Shown here one piece after another: positions 9,994 through 20,523 of a DNA stretch of 52,500 bases (position 1 is its first letter; the number at the start of each line of letters is the position of its first letter). The notes below the pieces were generated by a model that saw only the letters and a list, made by a program, of their open reading frames with translations, was not told where the DNA came from and did no database searches. This DNA comes from Halichondria panicea (taxonomy: Eukaryota; Porifera; Demospongiae; Suberitida; Halichondriidae). Where the stretch lies: positions 7,047,139 to 7,099,638 of the forward strand of contig NC_087383.1 in NCBI RefSeq assembly GCF_963675165.1, written 5' to 3'. The translations under genes and the position numbers were made by a program.

Positions 9994-11448
9994 GATCGAC
10001 AAGGAACTATTCAGTGGAGCTAGTGTATATAGGATGCATGCGGGTGGCAGTCAACATCTGGTATAGCTAACTTTTCATTACTAATCCAAAGCTTATATAA
10101 TTATAGCTTAATATAATATAATTATATATCCAAAGCTTATATAATAATGATAAATAATTATACTCATGTTTTGCACATGTATACGTTACTTCAATGTGTA
10201 CGAGAAGTTGTAGATGATGGAGGAGTACAAGGTGACACTGTGGAGGATGCATGAGGATGACTCATTGGACGGCTTGGAGGGTGTCATACAGGATTGTGAA
10301 GTAGAGGGGGAAATAAGGCATGCTTTTAAAAGTAATCATGCTAAAAAAGGTCAACTCTTATTTCACTACCCTGTTAGTATTGCCAGCTTCACATTCAGTC
10401 ATACAATCATAGATGATACAGTAATGACGTGACGTGGATGTGAAACTTTTCCGGATTCCAGTATTCTGCTTGAATCTATAATTATCATACACATGAAGCT
10501 TCTTATACAAACTAATATTAATTGTGAGTAATAGTTGACTTGAGCAAGTGTTCCTGTACACCAATATGCCTGCATTCATGTATACACTGTGGAATCTACA
10601 TTTGCAATGATTGTATATTGTGACGTAGGTATGGTAGAATGCTTCCTGTGGGAGTTGCGCTAATGAACTCTTGATCCAACAATTGTTGTGTTAAAATCTC
10701 TTATTGAATTTTCAAAACCACATTAATTATAGCTAGCATATCATTGAGAAATTGAAATTACAAAAGTGTGTTGAGTTTGCAGTGCTCTTGCACACTATAG
10801 AGAGATAGTCCTCCCTCCATGCAGTGTGACAGCCAGCACCGTCGTGAGTATGTGGCACTGCATTGCTGGCCCCCCGCCCATCCGCCCATGGGACCATCTG
10901 GGATATCTGCAGCAAATGCAAATACATTAGTCTCAAGCAATTGTTGTTGTATAAACCACCTACCTATTGAGGCTATTCCAGTCCAGTTGATTAGAAGGTT
11001 CTGTTAGTTTCCAGTTGGTTTGAAGGTTATGTAGGTTGTTAGAATCGAGTGTAGTTATATAATATGTACTGTCTATACAGGGACAAAGCATCATGTGTGT
11101 ATGTAGTACTAGGCACACCCACAGCTCACATGAAGGTGTGGAAAGGTGGGTGTGGCCTTGCATTAGAGGCGTAGTTACATGTACATTGTAGGTGTGGCCT
11201 GATCACTCCTCCTGATCATTTTTTTCTTCTTTCATGATTTATAACAACGAAAATGAAAAAAGAAATGAAAATATGAAGGGGCCCCCAATAAATAAAATGA
11301 GTTGATGATTGAATTATGACTGATGAGATGTAGTTGAGTGTAGTAGCTGTGGGTACAAGGGCAGAGGGTTAGAATACACACACACAATTGTATAATGTTG
11401 CAACTCATAATACACACACAACACTATAATTATAGCTATAGGAGCATG
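9994..11448. other. Mostly non-coding interval
   Basis: The AT-rich stretch 10060-10200 contains a repeated AATCCAAAGCTTATATAAT word. On the minus strand 10770-10920 has an open frame next to an AG (DIPDGPMGGWAGGQQCSATY) that might be an exon but is not recognised. One MITE remnant is listed separately. Nothing else is supported. Confidence 0.45.
10279..10388. mobile_element. Truncated MITE, GGGTGTCATACAGG family
   Basis: It begins GGGTGTCATACAGGAT and shares TAAAAAAGGTCAACTCTTAT with the copies at 436-556 and 7607-7785, inverted relative to the latter. The far terminus is degenerate. Confidence 0.65.
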
Positions 11449-11450
11449 TA

Positions 11451-11643
11451 CAGTGGAACCCTCTATAACCAACACCTTTGCATGCATGGGGATCAATGTT
11501 TTGGCCTTTATACATCAGAGGTGGCCTTTGTTGAGAGGTTGTTTTAATTGTAGTACACAAACTGTTATTTGGGACCTGAGTGCCTGGCCGTTATATAGCA
11601 ACTGGCCTTTATTCGGAGGTGGTTGTTAACAGAGGTTCCACTG
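11451..11643. mobile_element. Tc1/mariner-type MITE with TA duplication
   Basis: A 193-bp element with inverted ends CAGTGGAACCCTCTATAAC and AGAGGTTCCACTG, flanked by TA on both sides (11449-11450 and 11644-11645). CAGTGGAACCTCTATAA-type ends are widespread among mariner/Tigger-derived MITEs. It has no coding capacity. Confidence 0.8.
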
Positions 11644-11664
11644 TAATACATAATTATATAATAT

Positions 11665-13116
11665 AGACACTCACTTTTTCTTAAGGAGGAGGACATTGTA
11701 TTCCACCAATGCCAGTGATGTCATTCTGCCGGTGAAGAGATGCTCCATACAGACTTGACTTAATTCAGTATAGTAGCAGTAGATACTCTGTATAGTGTTG
11801 TTTCCTCTAGTATTCTCCAAATTCCGCCAGTGGTCTTCGGCCCAGAACATGTATTGTGATAATAACATTGTTAGGGCAGAGGTTAGGACACAGCATGTAA
11901 TGTAATGCTCATGCAGTAATAATAATGATGCCTATTATTATAATGCTGGATATAACTCCACCCTTGCAGTACAACCCAGGTGATCTGAGGAGTGCCAGTA
12001 TCAGTCGCTGTCCGTCCACTGTCCCTGTATAGAAACAATTATACACATGCCTACTAGACTATGACCACTTAAGCCTCTCAATACTAATATTTAACACTAT
12101 GTGTGTATACAGTTTATGCTACACAAGAGTAGCTAGGGGAGGGGCTTAGTATCATGTGATACAAATCACACACACTCACTCGTCCTTAAGGAGGAGGACG
12201 TTGTTTGTATTGAAATCCTTCCAGTGATATAGAGACTTGACTTGAGTATAGCAGTAGGAGTATAGTAGATAGGCTTGCTGTTTCCTGTAATCTGGTGAGC
12301 ATGGCAGAGAGGCATGCATGGGGACACATGCATGGGGGGGAGTGGGACTCAATACTATAAAGAAGTCAGTCTCAGTACATGTCTAATAGTTTGTTTGTTC
12401 GAGTTAAAATTAATCAGCTCTGCATTGCTTGCTTGGAATTCCAACAGTAGTCTGTATTGTAAAACACAATAGATTATTAGTGTATAGGTGAGGAACACAT
12501 AACATGGAATTCAGTACTAATACAATAATGCTCATGTCAGTCATAATTATTATAATGGTCAGTAACTTACAAACACACACACACAAGAGTAGCTAGGGGG
12601 AGGGGCATGTCATGTGATACAGATTATACACACTCACTCGTCTTTAAGGAGGGGGAAGTTTGTTAATTCTGCCAGTACGTAGAGAGATGATCCCTATCAT
12701 GCAGACTTGTACTTGAGTAGTAGCAGTGCGTTGTATAGACTGGACGCTTCCTCTATTAGAGTTCCATTAGTGGTCTCCGGCCGGCTCACAACATGTATTG
12801 TGACAAGAGGTGATTGGGGTCAGAGGTCAGGACACATCATTATAGCATGCTAATTGGACACAATGCTCAGTAACTACATAATTGTAATGCTCAGTAAAAT
12901 ACAACTGCCATTCCAGCCTCCTATCCAGGTGAGGAGTGCCAGTATGAGTCCTTGCATGTTCCTCCAGTGTCCCTGTAGAAACAATTATACACATCAACCA
13001 GAGCAGCTCAGTATAGTGTGTATTGATTGCATGAGAGGAGAGCAACACACACACAACAGTAGCTAGGGGGAGGGGCTTAATGTCATGTGATTTAGATTAT
13101 ACACACTCACTCGTCC
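11665..13116 (-). repeat. Tandem array of ~470-bp exon-bearing units
   Basis: Three units start with the block CACTCACT...TTAAGGAGG near 11670, 12175 and 12640. A fourth starts at 13104 and resumes at 15591 after a transposon. On the minus strand the block reads as an exon end at a GTGAGTG donor: the first unit gives LALVEYNVLLLKKK and the second NTNNVLLLKDE. The first unit also has an upstream open stretch, YTELSQVCMEHLFTGRMTS. A second exon-like block recurs at 11967-12040 and 12910-12980 (TGGCACTCCTC on the minus strand). The units differ by indels that disrupt the frames, so most are pseudo-exons. The original gene is not recognised. Confidence 0.7.
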
Positions 13117-13120
13117 TTAA
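13117..13120. repeat. TTAA target-site duplication, left
   Basis: TTAA directly precedes the terminal ACGAGCATG. The matching TTAA is at 15591-15594. Removing the element and one TTAA restores the array sequence CTCGTCCTTAAGGAGGAG seen in neighbouring units. Confidence 0.93.
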
Positions 13121-13464
13121 ACGAGCATGTTGGCTTTATAAGGCGCGGTTAATGTTTAGATTCACTTCCGCCTGTTGCGGTACAAAAGGCCCGTGCCCTG
13201 GGCAGACCTTTGACCCCAGCTCCAACATTCAAATATCTGTAAACAGCTCTCGTTTCTTTTCCCGCTTCATAGCCCGTTCAAACGATTTAGACAGCTCTAA
13301 AACAAGCATGCGCATTTTATACCAGGGTGGGGATATACATGCACGTGGTTTTTTTTTAACACAAGCAAACAAAAAACACATAATGGCTACTTATACAGAA
13401 CAAGCAAGACTCAAGGTACCACAGAAGACATTACATAAATAAGATGTAGATCTACATCTATTCA

Positions 13465-14320
13465 GCTTCAGGTACGGTACAGCCAGCATCCTCCAGTGCA
13501 CTTTCTGGAGGAGTTCCAGAAGCTGCTTGCGCTGTTCCCCGACGTCACTCTTGACGAAATTGATTCGGCGCCATCCGAAGGTAACACTGGAAAGTAAATA
13601 TTAGAATGATGATTTCAAATACAATTAAATTACCATCAGTGTCAGGCGGGTGTAATACATCCAGTGGTGAAGCTGCTCCCCCTCCAGCGAAGAGGCCAAA
13701 GAGAGGTAATTCTAGAGGAATTAATTTCAATAATTATCACGTGATATGGATGACGATCACTTATCTTTTGCACAGGTGTTTCTCGAGTTCGAGTAAGGAC
13801 GGTTGGGGGTGAAGCCGGTCCTTCGAGGCCTAAGAAAGGTGAATGTCACTAACCTGTACATAATTATGAATAAAATGAGTGGTACTTTCCTTAGGTCCCG
13901 GAGGGTATGATCACGATGATCCTCCAGTCTTGAATGGAGAGGGTCCCTGCCCGTACTGCCACCTGTCACCGTGTGTCAGAGCCAGACCACCCAGCTGGCT
14001 GATTGGAAGCGCTGCACCTAATTTGGGGAACATGGTGAAGCGCTTCAAACTATACAGAAAGTATTGGACGCTGCTAGGTTAGTTGGGGGTATGGAATCAC
14101 CCTCTATGTATGGCATATAAAGTGACCAAAACCAGTGCACATGACAAGAGGGATGTGATGCCTGACTGTGTATTGAGAGTAAGTTATAAATGATGCCCAC
14201 TTTACAGTGCAAGTACAATCAATTGCTATATACCTTTTCCAGTAGGTGCGTGAGCGATTTCCGAATCCAGATGGAGTTCCATACACAGACTTCCAGTCTT
14301 CTACTTCCTTTATTGTTTAA
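13465..14320 (+). CDS. Transposon-borne gene with Cys-rich P2X7-C-terminus-like domain
   Basis: Five exons with consistent phases: about 13465-13580, 13640-13705, 13776-13838, 13895-14178 and 14246-14320 (TAA). Exon 1 reads HPPVHFLEEFQKLLALFPDV. Exons 2-3 are a basic Pro/Gly linker (PPPAKRPKRG, VRTVGGEAGPSRPKKG). Exon 4 has a short cysteine cluster (CPYCHLSPCVRARPPSWL), then KRFKLYRKYW and HDKRDVMPDCVLR. Exon 5 ends VRERFPNPDGVPYTDF. The (R)xVMPxCV...R.RFPNP.G..Y..F pattern recalls the intracellular C-terminal domain of P2X7-type proteins, which is common in invertebrate transposon-linked proteins (family knowledge, not searched). One in-frame TAG at 14080-14082 interrupts exon 4, where conservation continues on both sides. 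The start codon is not identified. A nuclear DNA-binding or accessory transposition role is inference. Confidence 0.6.
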
Positions 14321-14582
14321 TTATGTAAAATGCAATTATAAAATGCTGATTGGCTAGTCAAAATTTGCACGGATACGTACTTACTTTATATGTCTTCATA
14401 AAGACCTTCGTCAAGTACATGTACACCATCGTTTACTAGGTCCTCGTTTTCATCTACTGGCTCATCTGATTGCTCAGATTGCATGTCCTCTACAAACTCA
14501 CTGCACATATACATACATGTAGCAAAATTAAAAATAAATTATGTAGATTGCACATAAAATATATTATACGCAGTACCTGAGG

Positions 14583-15410
14583 TCAACTTTTCTCTCCTGC
14601 TCGCCATATTTCTCCGGCAAAGTTGAACGATTTTTCCACCAGCACTCTTACGGGAGTCCTACGATCCGGTCTTCTCATGCCCTGAACCAGTCGTTCACTT
14701 GTACACTCTCTACGTACATTCTCGTTCTGAAGTAAACAAATGAATGAATGTACAGTCACACATACATTATTAGCCAGCATAACGTACCCAGTCCATAATA
14801 GCACGGTTCATTCTCATGTTGAATGTAGCTTCCACGAAGTGTACACGTTTTGAGATGTATGTGAGCAGCTGGTGATTGAAAGACTCCACCCAGAATGTGT
14901 CTCGACACTGTAAAAACAACATCATAGAAATTTATATAATAATTAGAAAAAAACCTCACTCGACAATGATTCGGCATTCTTGTAAATAAGGGTGTCTTTT
15001 AGTGCTGACGTGAATGACTCGATTGCAAGAGGATCCTCTAGTTTTATCTTCGTGGGCTTGTACCCTGGACGCTTACAGGGTGACGCTTCGTTACAATCTG
15101 AGTGCTCATTCTGAGAACACGATTATAAATGTTATTGGTGTACAGAGTACAGACAACTTGTTATCATACACACTCACCTGATAATGCTCCAACTTGTCCA
15201 ACAAGACAGAAATAACCTCTCTGCTATGCAAGGGCAATGAGCCTCTAGCTTTGCCCTATCTATCCTAGCTACAAAAGCCTGCTTTGCATCTTCAGTATCG
15301 AAATTCAGCTCCATTTGGTACCGAAAACCATGCCTAGCACGCTTCTTCTTGGGTAGAGAACGAGAGTTGTCACATCTTTCAGCCATTTTTTTTGCTCTTT
15401 TTTGGAACAA
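14583..15410 (-). CDS. Transposon-borne spliced gene, transposase-C-terminus-like
   Basis: Four exons in phase 0: 15410-15178, 15110-14955, 14907-14788 and 14726-14583 (TGA). Exon 1 starts MFQKRAKKMAERCDN, with a basic RSLPKKKRAR patch that may be a nuclear signal. It holds NFDTEDAKQAFVARIDRAK, then shifts by one base near 15255-15262 to continue as RGSLPLHSREVISVLLDK, LEHYQ at the donor. Exon 3 reads CRDTFWVESFNHQLLTYI then SKRVHFVEATFNMRMNRAI. Exon 4 begins NENVRRECTSERLVQGMRRP. The E-SFN...KR.HF....R...DWNEN pattern resembles the last catalytic-acid region of DDE transposases found in animal genomes. Reading the four exons together gives about 217 residues, too short for a whole transposase. 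An extra acidic frame at about 14390-14510 (SEQSDEPVDENEDLV) may be a further exon in another frame. Confidence 0.55.
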
Positions 15411-15590
15411 AGTATCTCGTGAGCCAAGGTGCTACATGCAGGCTATAAGGGGCGTATCAAAGTAAAACCATGTGTGCATGAAGCGAGCAGTGAAGCAAAA
15501 GAGGCCAGAGAGTTTACCGCACGCGGCCATATTTAATCATTTCCGCCTCGAGTGCCCAGGGCACGCCCCTTTTATAGTCAGCATGCTCGT

Positions 15591-15594
15591 TTAA
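15591..15594. repeat. TTAA target-site duplication, right
   Basis: TTAA immediately after the terminal CATGCTCGT, pairing with 13117-13120. Confidence 0.93.
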
Positions 15595-15665
15595 GGAGGA
15601 GAACGTTGTTTCTTCGAGTGGCTGGAGATACTTGACTTGGGGACTTGAGTAGATAGCTTGTCTTA
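15595..15665 (-). repeat. Resumed fourth unit of the tandem array
   Basis: GGAGGAGAACGTTGTTTCTTCGAG continues the array unit that was cut at 13116. It carries the same donor-proximal block as the units at 11670, 12175 and 12640. Confidence 0.75.
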
Positions 15666-16937
15666 AAGATATTTTGTAGACTTAGACACTTGATTTCGCA
15701 GTTTTAACGTTTTTTGTGGTCCATTTTCAGTTCTGTAGAGCAGGTCATCTAACACACACAACTCAGTGCAGCCACAATAATATGCTAGTACAACACTCCT
15801 CACCAGTCACTCTATTCCAGGCACCATAAAATGGTCTCTAACACCAACACAACACAATAGAGTGACTACTGAAATAATAGAGCTATATATAAAACGAGGG
15901 GCCCCTCAAAACATAATAGCTGTGTACAATAATAATTATGAATGAGATGACTGGTCTTTGTAATGTTTATCGAGTCGAGTGTGATGGATATGGATGAGGA
16001 GATATCGTTGTGTATGGTCGGCCATACATGTACGTGTAGCCTTCGAGAAGATTCGTTAGTGTTCGTGGCCGGCCACCTGATTGGCGAGTAGAAGAATCGA
16101 GAGTCTTGAGAACGGGCTTGATTTTGAAAAAATGTAGAGAAATCTCATGTGTCAGCTTTTTACAAGATTTTCCGCGCATGCGCTTTACAGATTATTATTA
16201 TTGCTGGCTCAGCAGTTTTCTGCAGAAAAGAAGGAGGGGCTGGATCTTGTACAATGCAGCAACCACATTGCATCTAGCTCGACCCCGATGAGGGAGGGAG
16301 GGAGGCCTTCATTACTCATTATCCCATTATTATATTTTGATGACGTTATATCCTGTTTTTTTAACTGACGATAATACACAAAAGAACGGAGTATGAAGAA
16401 TAATTTAATTTTTTTACGCACTGGCTATTTGGTGCACAATGCAACTTGCAACATGGCACATTGTAAAATAATGCAATGTCAGCCAAAAAAAGAACTTTGA
16501 CCTCAAATAATGGCTGACTTAATTGAGGAGGTGAGCAAAACAAGGAGGGAGGTTGATCTGAAACAAGTATGCATGCAACTAACAGTGGCCTAAACATGAT
16601 TATTACAGTCACAATGATGAGAGCCTTCATGTCTTCTTATACGTAGCGTCGGAGAGTTTGGAGCTTTTTGAAGAGGCAGTTGATTGATCTTCAGTGAGTA
16701 TGATGCTAGACTTTCTGCAACTGCTTTTATACACGGACATTAATAAAAGGGATCTCCCTACATGCACAGACAAATCTATAAAGACATGCACCTTAATATC
16801 AACAGCCCTTGAGGCTCCTGAAGAACGAAGAAAAGAGTCCATACGTGTGTACCTCCCATGCAGACACTATAATTTGTTTCATCTTCTATAATGAAGTGCA
16901 TCAGTTGGTTAACACATGCAGCCATCTACATCTATAA
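15666..16937. other. Region without a confident gene
   Basis: A 70-codon open frame on the minus strand (16179 to 15967) starts MRGKSCKKLTHEISLHFFKI and ends in TAA-free Ser/Pro-rich sequence. It could be a 5' exon of the gene whose duplicated exons form the array to the left, but no donor or homology supports this. The remainder is AT-rich with short purine tracts. Confidence 0.35.
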
Positions 16938-16979
16938 GTTGAGACCAGGCCGATTTTAATCGGCCTGGTCTCGAGGCTA
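16938..16979. mobile_element. Mini-palindrome of MULE termini
   Basis: GTTGAGACCAGGCCGATT is followed by its near-perfect complement ending CTGGTCTCGAGGCTA. It is two terminal sequences of the TAG(C/T)CTCGA family joined with almost no interior, an extreme internal-deletion derivative. It lies 11 bp from the 1.09-kb element. Confidence 0.7.
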
Positions 16980-16980
16980 T

Positions 16981-16990
16981 ACTATAAGCC
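16981..16990. repeat. Target-site duplication ACTATAAGCC, left
   Basis: The 10-bp word ACTATAAGCC occurs here and at 18079-18088, exactly flanking the element. Confidence 0.9.
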
Positions 16991-18078
16991 TAGCCTCGAT
17001 CCCAGGCCGAGTTTTCGCTTTTATAACGGTTAGGCGAACAACTGGGCCTGGTACTAGTTGTCTGCGCATGCGTCAAATTTTCATTGTATATTTGTGGTCG
17101 GCAAAAATATTTAATAAATCAATAATCAAAATTTGTACACAGAAAATGCACAGAGTGAGTACACAAAAGATGCACATAGGGAGCTGCTTCACAAAGGCCT
17201 GGGGAGTTGCCAGTTGTGCTGCAGCACAATTACAGTGACCCAGGGCAACTTCAGGATGATTGAATGCCTTCAAATTACGTTTCAAAAAGATTTAGCAGGC
17301 TGCTGGACTTCTCTGATTCTAGGCCCCAACTCGTAACTCATTGCTTGAAAAAACGTAGATTCTCTTGATGTCTCTGAGCTACCCAGCAACGCTCGAATGA
17401 GCAGGTCATACTCCAGTCCTGTGTCTGTGAGTATAGGACAATATTAAAAGAAACCAAAGACGGTTAAACCCTTACCTCAAACTGTCCAGTCTCGTCCGTT
17501 AGTATAGCCAAGAGGAGCACTGTTGGGATAGCTGGATATTAGCCATTGCTCCTGTACAGAGAAGTAGACATTTTAAATACGTGTAGATCTATACATATTA
17601 AATTTCTCGGTTATAGTGTCATTGTCGACGAGCTGATGATGGCAGCACCAAGTTCTCTAGCTCACACTCTTCACTTGATCCACCATATTAATGATGAAAC
17701 TATAGTCTACCTACATTCTTGCCAAACATGAACAAGACTTGATAGCATAGCCGGCCATAGGGCCCACACAAAAATATCTGACCTTAACAAGCTTGACAAA
17801 GCTTTATACCTCTTCCCTTGTTGTTCAGTCTTCAGAATAAGCTTCAGAGAAGAGAGAAGCTTCAGCTAAGAGCCATTCCAATCGATTCCAATAATGATAA
17901 AACGGGAACTGACTTCTAGTACACGATAGTACACGAATATAAATGTCACGAAAGTGAACGAGAATATCCATTCGTCAGAATCTGACGAACGATTGACGCA
18001 TGCGCAGACAACTAGTACCAGGCCCAGTTGTTCGCCTAACCGTTATAAAAGCGAAAACTCGGCCTGGGATCGAGGCTA
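16991..18078. mobile_element. MULE-like element with 86-bp TIRs and exon-like cargo, copy 1
   Basis: The first 86 bp (from TAGCCTCGATCCCAGGCCG) are repeated inverted at the right end, flanked by ACTATAAGCC on both sides. The interior has no transposase but contains intron/exon-like structure on the minus strand. A 76-nt segment (17476-17551) is bounded by CTGTACAG and GTAAGG and opens as EQWLISSYPNSAPLGYTNGR. A second segment after CTCACAG (about 17428 down) opens as LEYDLLIRALLGSSETSRES. Neither is recognised. Capture of genomic fragments with splice sites retained is the Pack-MULE pattern. A degenerate resident gene is the alternative. Confidence 0.85.
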
Positions 18079-18088
18079 ACTATAAGCC
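18079..18088. repeat. Target-site duplication ACTATAAGCC, right
   Basis: Direct copy of 16981-16990 next to the right terminus. Confidence 0.9.
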
Positions 18089-19793
18089 ATGCACCATCAC
18101 AAATACACTGAGGTGCCTTTTCTTACTACTCAACATCCAGGTAATCTAATTCTTCATTATAGTGATAGCTTCCAAGTAACCTGCTTCTAATAATTTCACC
18201 GTCAAGCTTTGAATGAGAATTCTTTTACGTCACTGTTTGCTCTTATAATTATATAGACTATAGCTAGTACTCGCGTTCCAGAAGTTTGAGTTGCACTGAT
18301 CATGAGTGCATGCAATATTGTAGTGTGGAAAGAATGCTGGATAGTTGTTTTTCCTGTTTAACTTGTAACGTGCATAATTATGGTAGTGGCCGGTGCCTGA
18401 GATAATTATGTTCGTTGGCGATCCTAGTTGTAGAAACTGGTAACATAAATGTATTAAGCTAAGCTATACTTGAGGACTCTTATATACTTACTTATTTATT
18501 CATTCCGATTCAGAACGTTATATCTCATGGTTTTGCATGGGCTATATCGTCAGTTGCTCAGCTGTTAGCGATTGTTCCTTCACATTGCTCTCACATTCAA
18601 CAGTTACAATGTCTATACGGGAATTTGTTCTTTTGAAAGCACTTTGAACTCTACTTCGGCATGCACGAGCATGTATAATGGGTTTCCTGTAATAAGCCTA
18701 ACTGCTAGCTATTTGCATAACAGGTTTGCGAGAAAATATAATGTACCATGCACTCAGCATTATCATGGGAAATAGAAGTTATGCATACCTGATCTGACTG
18801 TATGAATGATGCTGATATCAATTTTTCAGTTGTGCATAATTATACTCAGACATGAACAAGCTAGTTGGTAGCTTATAAGTTAAAATTTTGAAATGCCCAT
18901 GGCTAGTATTCTACAGATATAATAGTTGTTATTATAATAATACAAATCATCGTAAGCAGGTCTTTATATGCAATGGACAACCATGCACGGGAATGAGTTG
19001 TCAGGACGGATTGTCACTACATATAATTATATAGTGCCAATACAGAACTTTAACAATAATACTGTGCAAATAGTGTGCTACAAGGAGAAGGGGGAGCCCC
19101 AAGGCTGTCAGCCTGATGATATAATTATTTTCTTTTTCTTATTATTCTCTTTCAAATTTTACTACGTAGCGGTGGTGTTCAGTCTGTCAATTATCAGTGA
19201 TGATTTTGAAATTATCATTTTGTAGCTATATCGAACCATTCGTACTTATTATCATAATTATGCATGTGCTATTAATTAACGTGTGCCTGGCCAATTGTGG
19301 ATTCATGCAGTGGTAATATCGGGATCTTTAAATCACACAAAGAGTATAATTATAGCCTCGATCCCTATAGTTGTTCACCTATTATAACCATTATAAGAGC
19401 GAAAACTCGGCCTGGGATCGAGGCTACAATGTGCTGGGCTTAATATAAAGACATCAAAAATATATTTGTATAGTTGTATACTGCATGATATAGCTAGCAT
19501 TACCTGAGGTATAGCCTCTTTCCCAGCCTCGTTATCTCTATTTCAACATTGTTATAAATCGGCCCGGGACCACATTACAGAAAGTCCTCTATAATTATAA
19601 TTATATTTAGTGCCGAAAGATAAAGTACTCCTCCATGCATGCCATGCCTAGTGGCTATAGTGCTTATACAGTACATATCTTGTAATAACTAATAATAAGA
19701 TGTGAGAATATAATTATTATAGATCGACCAGACTCTGATCAAGAGGGTCAAATTATGCTAATTATTATATACAATGTGCTGCCAACATTTCAG
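18089..19793. other. Gene-poor AT-rich interval
   Basis: No supported gene. Many TATAATTATA words and TAGCTAGC words occur. Short open frames around 18572 and 18968 are compositional. It contains one 74-bp MULE-end derivative, listed separately. Confidence 0.5.
19353..19426. mobile_element. 74-bp deletion derivative of the MULE family
   Basis: It begins TAGCCTCGATCC, then jumps to the inner part of a right TIR (GTTGTTCACCTA) and ends AACTCGGCCTGGGATCGAG GCTA. It is one complete right TIR joined to a 12-bp left end. Confidence 0.8.
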
Positions 19794-19871
19794 TACTCAT
19801 CTCTCGTGTAGATAAACTAGCCGACCCTTTAAATGGTTTCAGTCTGGACCACCGTGAGAAGCAGCTGTCAG
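19794..19871 (+). CDS. Isolated exon-like frame, unrecognised
   Basis: A 78-nt segment between ACATTTCAG and GGTACGTG is open in phase 1-1 and reads LISRVDKLADPLNGFSLDHR then EKQLS. Both splice sites look good and the residues are not low-complexity. No partner exon was found within 2 kb on either side, and the family is not recognised. Confidence 0.35.
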
Positions 19872-20377
19872 GTACGTGTGAGTGTAGTGGTTAGTATCAT
19901 TGTGTGTACTGTGTTAGAACTCAAAATGTTAGTGATGCATCATATGAGGTCCGCAATAATTATACTAAGGTGCATGGCTTGGCTATAATTATATAATGTT
20001 TCTTCTTGCATAATAAATTATTCATATTTTACAGTGGCCCTGAGGTAGTATACCGTACACACATAATAATTTTATAGGCTCGTCGTTTTATGGTGTAATT
20101 GTTCTGTCAACTATGTTCGGATTCTCTTATTATTCCTGCAGCTCTATAGACTGACTGTGTGGAGGTGTCACGGAGAGTGAGTGCAGAGGTGGCTGAATTG
20201 AACTTTCAGCTAAAAAAACACTCATTAATTCACAACATCGATCTATAAGCTATAATTATAGCTATGTAAAATAGCCTATCAAACACTTGTACTTAATTCT
20301 GCATTGAAACATGTATAGAGAGGTATTACGTTGTCCCTATATAGCTTTATTGGAGGTTACACTACACTTGGCCTGGC
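19872..20377. other. AT-rich interval, nothing recognised
   Basis: Intron-like sequence with several TAATTATA words. No frame or repeat is supported. Confidence 0.4.
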
Positions 20378-20379
20378 TA

Positions 20380-20521
20380 CACTGTAAAAAAAATGATGTG
20401 TGGTTTTGACGCAGAGTGCGTGGCTATTGTGGCAAACGTGCCTTTTTTCTTGCGTTTTTTCCTGATAATTGCCACAATAGTCACGCACTTGCGTCAAAAC
20501 CACACACCATTTTTTACAGTG
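20380..20521. mobile_element. 142-bp foldback MITE with TA duplication
   Basis: Nearly the whole element is an inverted repeat of about 60-bp arms: CACTGTAAAAAAAATGATGT on the left, mirrored by ACACACCATTTTTTACAGTG on the right. TA flanks both sides (20378-20379 and 20522-20523), as in Tc1/mariner-derived MITEs. The loop is TTTTTTCTTGCG-like. Confidence 0.9.
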
Positions 20522-20523
20522 TA

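Larger units (their letters stand above)
13121..15590. mobile_element. 2.47-kb DNA transposon with TTAA duplications and two convergent genes
   Basis: The ends are inverted: ACGAGCATGTTGGCTTTATA on the left, ACGAGCATGCTGACTATAAA (reverse complement) on the right, 19 of 23 matches. Both ends have subterminal GTGCCCTGGGCA and CCGCC blocks. TTAA flanks both sides, and the uninterrupted target is visible in sister repeat units. The cargo is a five-exon plus-strand gene (to 14320) and a four-exon minus-strand gene (14583-15410). TTAA duplications are known for piggyBac and Kolobok. The piggyBac catalytic motifs are absent, so Kolobok or an unclassified group is more likely. A full DDE domain is not visible, so this copy may be non-autonomous. 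Confidence 0.85.
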
